Assembly (NCBI GenBank): GCA_026713745.1 | Contig: JAPONU010000632.1 | Location: 1-18,923 of the forward strand | Direction: 5' to 3' | DNA: 18,923 bases | Origin: a bacterium | Lineage (GTDB): Bacteria; Actinomycetota; Acidimicrobiia; Acidimicrobiales; CATQHL01 | Shown here: in pieces, positions 14,021 to 18,923 of the stretch | Position numbering within the stretch: the stretch's first letter is position 1 | Layout of the letters: each line of letters starts with the position of its first letter | Made by a program: the position numbers and the translations under genes | The notes under the pieces: generated by a model | Databases searched by the model: none | What the model saw: only the letters and a program-made list of their open reading frames with translations | What the model was told of the DNA's origin: nothing

Positions 14021-14124
14021 GGGTCACACCTCGGCTGGGCCGCACCGCGCCGGTCCCGGCGGGCTGAGGGTCACGCCGCGGCTGGGCCGCACCGCGTCGG
14101 TCCCGGCGGGCTGAGGGTCACACC
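14014..14124. repeat. 47-bp tandem repeat at the 3' end of the prepilin peptidase gene
   Basis: Unit 1 is 14014-14060 and unit 2 is 14061-14107 (about three mismatches); a partial third unit runs from 14108 to about 14124. Each unit begins GGGCTGAGGGTCAC; the TGA of the first unit is the peptidase stop. The period is not a multiple of three, as expected for a non-coding array. Confidence 0.88.
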
Positions 14125-14303
14125 ACTCGCCGGGGACTCCGGCTGCGCGGGTGGCATGGCGATTGGCGACATACAATGCACACGTTGTGGTGATTTCAAC
14201 ATCACAACGGAGATCGGCCCCGGTGGCCACCGTACGGCGAACGGGGGGGGGTGCCGTTCTTACCGCCCTCGGGTCTCGACGCCGCCGGACAGGAGGAGGG
14301 CAA
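14021..14303 (+). promoter_or_regulatory. Leader region of the cpaB-tad operon with a candidate promoter
   Basis: After the 47-bp repeat, an AT-richer stretch (14161-14210) contains TACAAT (14172-14177), a good -10; the -35 is poor (near 14149-14154). Just downstream is the dyad GTGAT-ttcaac-ATCAC (14190-14205), which could be an operator overlapping the transcript start. A run of nine G (14243-14251) follows inside the leader. The strong AGGAGG at 14291-14296 then serves GTG 14304. Together these suggest an independent promoter for the downstream genes. Confidence 0.4.
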
Positions 14304-15815
14304 GTGACCGACACCGAGACACCCGACCCCGAACCGCAGGCCCTCGGCCCCAGCCGGGCGCGCGGCGGAGGACTGTCCGCCTCCGGTCGCCGCATCCTGT
14401 TCATCGCGCTCGGCCTCCTGATCCTGCTCGGCAGCGTCGCCGGCTTCTACCTCACCAGCGACGCCTTCGACGAGCGCACCGAGGTGCTCGTGACCGCCGT
14501 GGACATCGCCCCGGGGGCCTTCGTCTCGGCGGCGGACTTCGAGGCCGCGTCGGCGGCCATGGGCGAGATCCCGCACATCCCCTGGACTCCCGAGGCCGCT
14601 TTCACCTTCGAGGGCTGGGTGGCGGTCGAGGCCGTCTCCGCCGGCTCGGTCGTCACCGGGGACATGTTCGCACCGCCGGACACGACACCCGTCGGCGACC
14701 AGCTCGAGGTGGTCGTGCCTCTCGACCTCAGCTACAGCGTCACCCCGGTGTCGGCGGGCGACACGGTTCTCCTCATCGACCCCGGCGTCGAGCCCAGCGT
14801 CGGCGATCTGGGCCGGCCCCGGCGGGTGATCCAGTCCCTCGAGTTGAACGACTTCGACGGCGAGTCGGTGCGGCTGCTGGTGCCGCCCGAGGAGTGGATC
14901 GAGTGGAAGGCGCTGCCGGAGATCCTGGGCGTCTCGCCCCAGGTGCTCCCGGTGTCGCTCGGCGGCGACCCCACCGAGGTCGCGGAGCGTCTCAACACGA
15001 TCTGGCTGGCGGAGTACCTGGCCGGCGTCGCCGCCGTCACCCCCGCGGTGGTCGAGGAACCGCCCGAGCCGGCGCCGGGGCCCGGCGAACTGGAGGTGCG
15101 CGTCCCGATCGACGACTCGCTGGCGCCGGAGGGCCTGGACGCCGGTGACCTGGTGCTGCTGGTCGATGCCGGTCTGCGCCCCGCGGGAAGCGTCCCGGGC
15201 CGCCCCCGCTCGGTCATCGGCAGGCTGGAACTGGAACTCTTCGACGGCGACGAGGTGCGGCTCTTCGCCTCTCCCGACGAGTGGGCGCGCTGGGCGGCAC
15301 TGCCCGAGACCCTGGGCGGGGCGCCGCTGGCGCTGCCCGTGCCCGACGGTTCCGACGTCGACGAGATGACGGCGCGCCTCGACGCCCTGTGGCTGGCCGA
15401 GTGGGAGGCTCAGCTGGAGGAGGTGGAGTCGGCCGCCACCGAGACGGCGACGCCGCAGCCCGGCGAGTTCCTCGTGACGCTGCCCCTCGACGCCTCCCTG
15501 TCCTCGCGGCCGCCCGGCAACGGCGACCAGGTGCTGATCCTCGACCCCGGCGCCGGCGGCCTGGAGGACGACGGCGGCCGGCCGCCGCAGGTGCTGGAGT
15601 GGCGCGTCCTGGAGGGCTGGGACGGCTCGGTGCTGCGTTTCTGGGCCGAGGCCGACCGCTGGGCCTACTACACGTTCCTGCCCGAGCGGCTCGACGCCAC
15701 GCCGCTGGTGATGGTGGTCCCCGAGCCGGTCACCGACGACACCGTCGAGGATCTGCTGCGCGACGTGAACCTGGCGCTGCTGCGCTGGTTCCCGAGCGAG
15801 CTGGTCGAGGGCTGA
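14304..15815 (+). CDS. cpaB: CpaB/RcpC-like Flp pilus assembly protein with triplicated C-terminal module
   Basis: 503 aa from GTG 14304; AGGAGGAGG ends 4 nt before it and its first AGGAGG gives 7 nt spacing, so this start beats upstream GTG 14151. A cytoplasmic basic tail precedes one membrane segment (ILFIALGLLILLGSVAGFYL, 31-50). A SAF-like domain (about 58-124) follows: VLVTAVDIAPGAFVSAADF through VAVEAVSAGSVVTGDMF, as in CpaB/RcpC and flagellar FlgA. Three tandem modules of about 112-115 aa then occupy 130-241, 259-371 and 386-500. Each has a VPLD/VPID/LPLD strand, an A/N-GD-V/L-L-D core (AGDTVLLIDP, AGDLVLLVDA, NGDQVLILDP), an EW/RW centre and a D-V-E/D-amphipathic helix ending at WL/RW. 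The usual protein has one such domain. The stop is 3 nt before the next gene. Confidence 0.82.
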   Translation: MTDTETPDPEPQALGPSRARGGGLSASGRRILFIALGLLILLGSVAGFYLTSDAFDERTEVLVTAVDIAPGAFVSAADFEAASAAMGEIPHIPWTPEAAFTFEGWVAVEAVSAGSVVTGDMFAPPDTTPVGDQLEVVVPLDLSYSVTPVSAGDTVLLIDPGVEPSVGDLGRPRRVIQSLELNDFDGESVRLLVPPEEWIEWKALPEILGVSPQVLPVSLGGDPTEVAERLNTIWLAEYLAGVAAVTPAVVEEPPEPAPGPGELEVRVPIDDSLAPEGLDAGDLVLLVDAGLRPAGSVPGRPRSVIGRLELELFDGDEVRLFASPDEWARWAALPETLGGAPLALPVPDGSDVDEMTARLDALWLAEWEAQLEEVESAATETATPQPGEFLVTLPLDASLSSRPPGNGDQVLILDPGAGGLEDDGGRPPQVLEWRVLEGWDGSVLRFWAEADRWAYYTFLPERLDATPLVMVVPEPVTDDTVEDLLRDVNLALLRWFPSELVEG

Positions 15816-15818
15816 CCG

Positions 15819-16712
15819 GTGCTGGCGCTGGTCAGCCCCCGCGGCGCCGCTCTGGACGCCGGGTCGGTCGGCCTCGCTGTTGCCCGCGCCTGGGCCGGGG
15901 CCGACCGGCAGGTGCTGTTCATCGACGGCGACACGGAGGGCTCCGCGCTGGCCGATCGTCTCGGCACCGCGACGCGCGCCGGCTATTCCCCCGTCGAGCG
16001 GGGCCTGCCGTCGCTGATCGCGGTCCGCCAACCGCTGACGCTCAAACTCCTCGCCGACCACTGTTTCGATCTCGGCACCGACCCGGGGTCGTTGTGGAGC
16101 CTGTTCGCGCCGTTCCATCCGGCGGGCGCCGCCCACGCCGCCGGCTGGCTCGCCGAGCGGGTCCCGCAGCTCCGGGACCTGGGTCGCGAACGCACCGTGC
16201 TGGTGGCGTCGAGTGGCCTGCACGCCGACAGCCCGCTGCTGCCGCTGCTCCGGGCGGCCCGGATCGTCGTGTTCCTGGCACCGGCGCAGACCCCCGAGCA
16301 GGTGACGTCCCTGGGGGAGCTGCGCGAGGCCGCGGGGCTGGCGCAGCCCGGTCGCCAGCACGGGCTCCTCGTCGTCGAGGGCTCATCGTCCATCGCCGAC
16401 GGGGTGATGCGGACCGCCTCGGGCGTGCCCGTCGCCGGCAGGCTTCCCGTGCTCGAGGACGAGGGCGTGCTGCGCCTGCAGGGCGGCCGGCGCGAGCGGA
16501 TGTTCGCCCGCGCCGTCGGCGACCTGGCTGAGGGCCTCCTGTCGCTTCTCGACACCGCCGCCGACGCGGCCCGGTCGCCGCGCCCGGATCTGGCCCTCGT
16601 GGAGTCCGCCCCGGCGTCCCCGGCCCCCACCGGGGGAACAGGGGACGGCGTCGCTGCCGCCGCCGATGCACCCGAGGTCCCCACGTGGGTGGCCGGCGGC
16701 CGGGGAGCGTGA
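15819..16712 (+). CDS. TadZ/CpaE-like MinD/ParA-family protein with degenerate P-loop
   Basis: 297 aa from GTG 15819, 3 nt after the preceding stop, with no good ribosome site, so it is probably coupled. The N-terminus (LALVSPRGAALDAGSVGLAVARAWA) aligns with the MinD/ParA start SPKGGVGKTT-VA-NLA, but both lysines and the GGVGKT core are gone. The following VLFIDGDTEGSALADRLG strand (D36, D38) is the conserved Walker A' region, and VLVASSGLHADSPLLPLLRA and VVFLAPAQTPEQV resemble the later strands. It is therefore a MinD-fold protein that probably cannot hydrolyse ATP. TadZ/CpaE proteins mark the cell pole or site where the Tad machine assembles. Placement between the CpaB-like gene and tadA is the normal tadZ position. 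The last ~50 residues are a Pro/Ala-rich tail. Confidence 0.75.
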   Translation: MLALVSPRGAALDAGSVGLAVARAWAGADRQVLFIDGDTEGSALADRLGTATRAGYSPVERGLPSLIAVRQPLTLKLLADHCFDLGTDPGSLWSLFAPFHPAGAAHAAGWLAERVPQLRDLGRERTVLVASSGLHADSPLLPLLRAARIVVFLAPAQTPEQVTSLGELREAAGLAQPGRQHGLLVVEGSSSIADGVMRTASGVPVAGRLPVLEDEGVLRLQGGRRERMFARAVGDLAEGLLSLLDTAADAARSPRPDLALVESAPASPAPTGGTGDGVAAAADAPEVPTWVAGGRGA

Positions 16713-16714
16713 CG

Positions 16715-17992
16715 ATGGCGCTGCGCGAGGACATTTGGGGCACGGTCCTGCCGCGGGTGCAGGAGCACCGCCTCGACGCCGCCACCGACGGTCTCGACGT
16801 GGTGGAAATCTGCCGGCAGGTCGCCGGTGAGACGATCGCCCGCCGCGAGGCCGAGGAACTGCACTTCGCGGGCCGGGTGCTCACCGACGAGGACTACGAC
16901 TGGCTGTGGGACCAGCTCACGGCGCTGCTGGGCGCGGGTCCCATGGAGCGGTTCCTGCGCCGCCAGGACGTCGAGAACATCTACCTGTTCGGCCCCCGCA
17001 ACGCCGTCCTGGGCCTCGCCGGCGGGCGCCAGGAGATCGTCAGCGAGCCCGTCTTCGCCGATGAGGACGAGATGATCCGCTACATCGCCCACCTGGCGAC
17101 CACGCACGGCCAGACGGGGCGCCGCTTCGACCAGTCGGCCCCCCTGCTGGATCTGCGCCTGCGCAGCGGCGAGCGCATCTTCGCGGCGATGGCGGTCTGC
17201 GGGACGCCGTTCCTCACGGTGCGCTGCCACCGCCACCGCACGATCCGGCTCGAGGATCTGGTGACGGGCGGGTCGCTGTCGGAGCAGGCGGCGGCGTTCC
17301 TGCGCGCCGCGGTGCGACCGCCGGCGCCCTCGAACGTCCTGGTCTGCGGCGCCCTGGGGGCCGGCAAGACGACGCTGCTGCGCGCCCTGCTGGCCGAGGT
17401 GGGGCCCACCGAGATCGTCTGCACCCTCGAGCAGACCTTCGAGCTGTTCTTGGACCAGTCGCACCCGCTGACGTTCTCCGTGGAGACGCGCGAGCCCAAC
17501 AGCGACGGCTCCGGCGAGATCACGATGGAGGAACTGGCCAAGCGGTCGCTGCGCTCGGGGGCCGACCGGGTCATCGTGGGAGAGTTGCGCGGCGCCGAGG
17601 CGGCCACGTTCCTGTCGGCGTGCGGCACCGGCTCCGACGGGTCGATGGCCACGATCCACGCCTCCTCGACGCGCCAGGCGCTGGCCCGCCTCGTGCGCTA
17701 CTGCCTGGCCTCGGGCGTCGCGGGCGCGCAGTCGGCGCTCATCCAGGAGGCCGCGGAGGTCATCCACCTGGTGGTGCACCTGCGCGGCGACCCGCGCACA
17801 GGCTTCCGCGGCGTCAACACCATCTCCGAGGTGCTGTCGTCCGACGGCGACCGCTTCGAGATGAACGACATCTTCGGGCGGCCCCGGCGCGGCGACCCGC
17901 TGACGTTGCTGGGCCGCCCCCGCAACCCCGAGGTGATCGAGCGTGTCGTCGAGGGCGGGCTCGACGTCACGGGCTGGGCCGGGGAGGCCTGA
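16715..17992 (+). CDS. tadA: TadA/CpaF secretion ATPase of the Flp pilus
   Basis: 425 aa from ATG 16715, with GGGGAG 7 nt upstream and 2 nt after the tadZ-like stop. An N-terminal domain (about 1-200) contains the family's RRFDQSAPLLDLRL and F-A/T-VR-type strands. The VirB11/TadA ATPase domain follows: Walker A GALGAGKT (212-219), a central acidic box with E239 in TLEQTFEL, Walker B RVIVGELRG (E290) and the conserved GSDGSMATIHASS with H315. All catalytic residues are present. The protein hydrolyses ATP at the cytoplasmic face to drive TadB/TadC and pilin polymerisation. It is the best-conserved and most secure gene in the locus, and anchors the Tad interpretation. Confidence 0.95.
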   Translation: MALREDIWGTVLPRVQEHRLDAATDGLDVVEICRQVAGETIARREAEELHFAGRVLTDEDYDWLWDQLTALLGAGPMERFLRRQDVENIYLFGPRNAVLGLAGGRQEIVSEPVFADEDEMIRYIAHLATTHGQTGRRFDQSAPLLDLRLRSGERIFAAMAVCGTPFLTVRCHRHRTIRLEDLVTGGSLSEQAAAFLRAAVRPPAPSNVLVCGALGAGKTTLLRALLAEVGPTEIVCTLEQTFELFLDQSHPLTFSVETREPNSDGSGEITMEELAKRSLRSGADRVIVGELRGAEAATFLSACGTGSDGSMATIHASSTRQALARLVRYCLASGVAGAQSALIQEAAEVIHLVVHLRGDPRTGFRGVNTISEVLSSDGDRFEMNDIFGRPRRGDPLTLLGRPRNPEVIERVVEGGLDVTGWAGEA

Positions 17993-17998
17993 CGCCCC

Positions 17999-18910
17999 GT
18001 GCTGATGCCGATCATCGTCGGGGTGGTCTTCGCCGTGGGGCTGGCGGTGGTGGTCCTGGCCGCCACCGGCGTCCTGAGCCGTGAGCGGCCCGCTGCCGGC
18101 GAACGTGCCGAGGCCCGGCGCATCGAGCGCGAGGAGCGCGCCGAGGCCCGCCGGGCCGGCGGTGGGCGCCGGCTGGGTGCTGTGGGCATGGCGCAGATCG
18201 CCGGCGGCGTCGGCGGCATGGCGCTGGGGTTCTGGGCGACGGAACTGCTCGGCATGGCGGTGCTGCTGGGCGGCCTCGGCGTGCTGCTGCCGCCGTTCAT
18301 GGCGGCGCCCCGGCGCCGGCGGCAGCAGTCGAAGGAGGCCTTGGCCTGGCAGACCTGGACCCGCCAGCTCGCCGAGTTGGCCCGCGCCGGTGCCGGCCTG
18401 CAGCAGGCGCTGACCGGGAGCGTGGCGCACGCTCCCGCCGAGATCGTCCGCACGGTGGCGAACATGGCCGCCACCGCCGAGTTCCGCGGCCTGGACGTGG
18501 CCCTCGACGAGCTGGCGGCGGCCGGGCGGGTGTGGGAACCCGAGGTGGCGGCCGGTCTGCGCATGGCGGCGACCGCGGGGGGGTCGGTGGCGGGGCCGCT
18601 GCTGGACCTCGGCGAGCGCATCGGCGACGTCGTCTCGCTGCACCGCACCAAGACCGAGGCCGTCGTGCAGCTCTGGACCCAGACGATCGCCCTGCTGAGC
18701 CTGGCCGCCGGCGTCGTGCTGCTCATGTACCGCAACAACCCGCAGTACTTCGAGCCCTACCGCGCCGGCGCGGGACAGCTCGTGCTCGTCGGCATCGCCG
18801 GTGTGCTGCTGCTCTCGCTGGGATTCCTGGTGTTCCACTCCGTCGTGCGCGAGCAGTACTCGGTGCTGGTCCCGGCCCGCCGGCGCAGCCGGGCGAAGGA
18901 TCCCATATGA
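17999..18910 (+). CDS. tadB: TadB inner-membrane platform protein (T2SS F family)
   Basis: 303 aa from GTG 17999 (GGGGAGG at 17981-17987, 11 nt spacing; ATG 18005 is an alternative). An N-terminal membrane segment (2-25) is followed by a charged Arg/Glu-rich stretch (29-55), a hydrophobic hairpin (about 62-102), and the GspF/T2SSF domain with WQTWTRQLAELARAGAGLQQ (about 117-136) and the RMAATAGGSVAGPLLDLGER core. Two C-terminal membrane segments (about 227-245 and 261-283) complete the standard TadB topology. TadB and TadC together form the platform that TadA acts on. The stop overlaps the next ATG (ATGA at 18907-18910), so tadC is translationally coupled. Confidence 0.9.
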   Translation: MLMPIIVGVVFAVGLAVVVLAATGVLSRERPAAGERAEARRIEREERAEARRAGGGRRLGAVGMAQIAGGVGGMALGFWATELLGMAVLLGGLGVLLPPFMAAPRRRRQQSKEALAWQTWTRQLAELARAGAGLQQALTGSVAHAPAEIVRTVANMAATAEFRGLDVALDELAAAGRVWEPEVAAGLRMAATAGGSVAGPLLDLGERIGDVVSLHRTKTEAVVQLWTQTIALLSLAAGVVLLMYRNNPQYFEPYRAGAGQLVLVGIAGVLLLSLGFLVFHSVVREQYSVLVPARRRSRAKDPI

Positions 18911-18923
18911 GCGCGCTGGGCGA
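18907..18923 (+). CDS. tadC: Start of the next gene, probably tadC (cut by window edge)
   Basis: ATG 18907 overlaps the tadB stop as ATGA; only MSALG is visible before the window ends. The identity as TadC rests purely on the conserved tadA-tadB-tadC order. Confidence 0.6.

Noticed and set aside
14156..14260. Small zinc-ribbon-like start (MAIGDIQCTRCGDFNITTEIG) in the cpaB leader
   Set aside because: Only one CxxC pair, no ribosome site, and the frame continues as Arg/Pro-rich antisense-like sequence through cpaB. Probably chance in an AT-richer leader.

Overview
The window is about 70% GC, has dense GTG and ATG starts, and carries a CYP124-like P450 and a Tad-type pilus locus without a secretin. 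This suggests a monoderm, high-GC actinomycete. An Acidimicrobiia-like lineage is plausible, but that is an inference and not something I could test.

Layout. (1) 1-940 is a small accessory patch: the 3' end of an unidentified gene (possibly an antitoxin), a PIN-domain toxin-like gene, and a doubly deleted IS5-type transposase remnant. (2) 937-2268 (minus) is a cytochrome P450 closely resembling CYP124, the methyl-branched-lipid omega-hydroxylase family. (3) 2495-5179 (minus) is a two-gene ABC-2/NatA-NatB-type exporter, ATPase followed by permease. Both proteins carry in-frame minisatellites. (4) 5180-5539 is a divergent intergenic region with a 32-bp direct repeat and an AT-rich extended -10 promoter. 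(5) 5540-18923 (plus) is a long, tightly packed Tad/Flp pilus locus. Its order is: pilin-like protein, 1206-aa cysteine-rich secreted protein, TadE-like pseudopilin, TadE-like pseudopilin fused to three Calx-beta-like repeats, TadG-like pseudopilin, a REP-like hairpin with a minisatellite, prepilin peptidase, a second array with a leader, a CpaB/RcpC-like protein with a triplicated C-terminal module, a TadZ/CpaE-like protein that has lost its P-loop, TadA ATPase, TadB, and the start of TadC.

How it works together (inference from families). TadA would power the TadB/TadC inner-membrane platform. The prepilin peptidase would cleave the class III signal peptides of the pilin-like proteins, and TadZ would position the machine. 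The CpaB-like protein and the exported proteins would form or decorate the extracellular fibre. The most unusual content is the set of large extracellular parts built into this machine: a giant Cys-rich secreted protein, a Calx-beta pseudopilin, and a three-module CpaB. No small Flp major pilin and no secretin is visible here.

A second theme is short tandem repeats. At least six arrays with 21, 24/27, 27, 45, 45/90 and 47 bp periods sit at gene starts, in linkers or between genes. Every array inside a coding region has a period divisible by three. No tRNA, rRNA, CRISPR or convincing Rho-independent terminator was seen.
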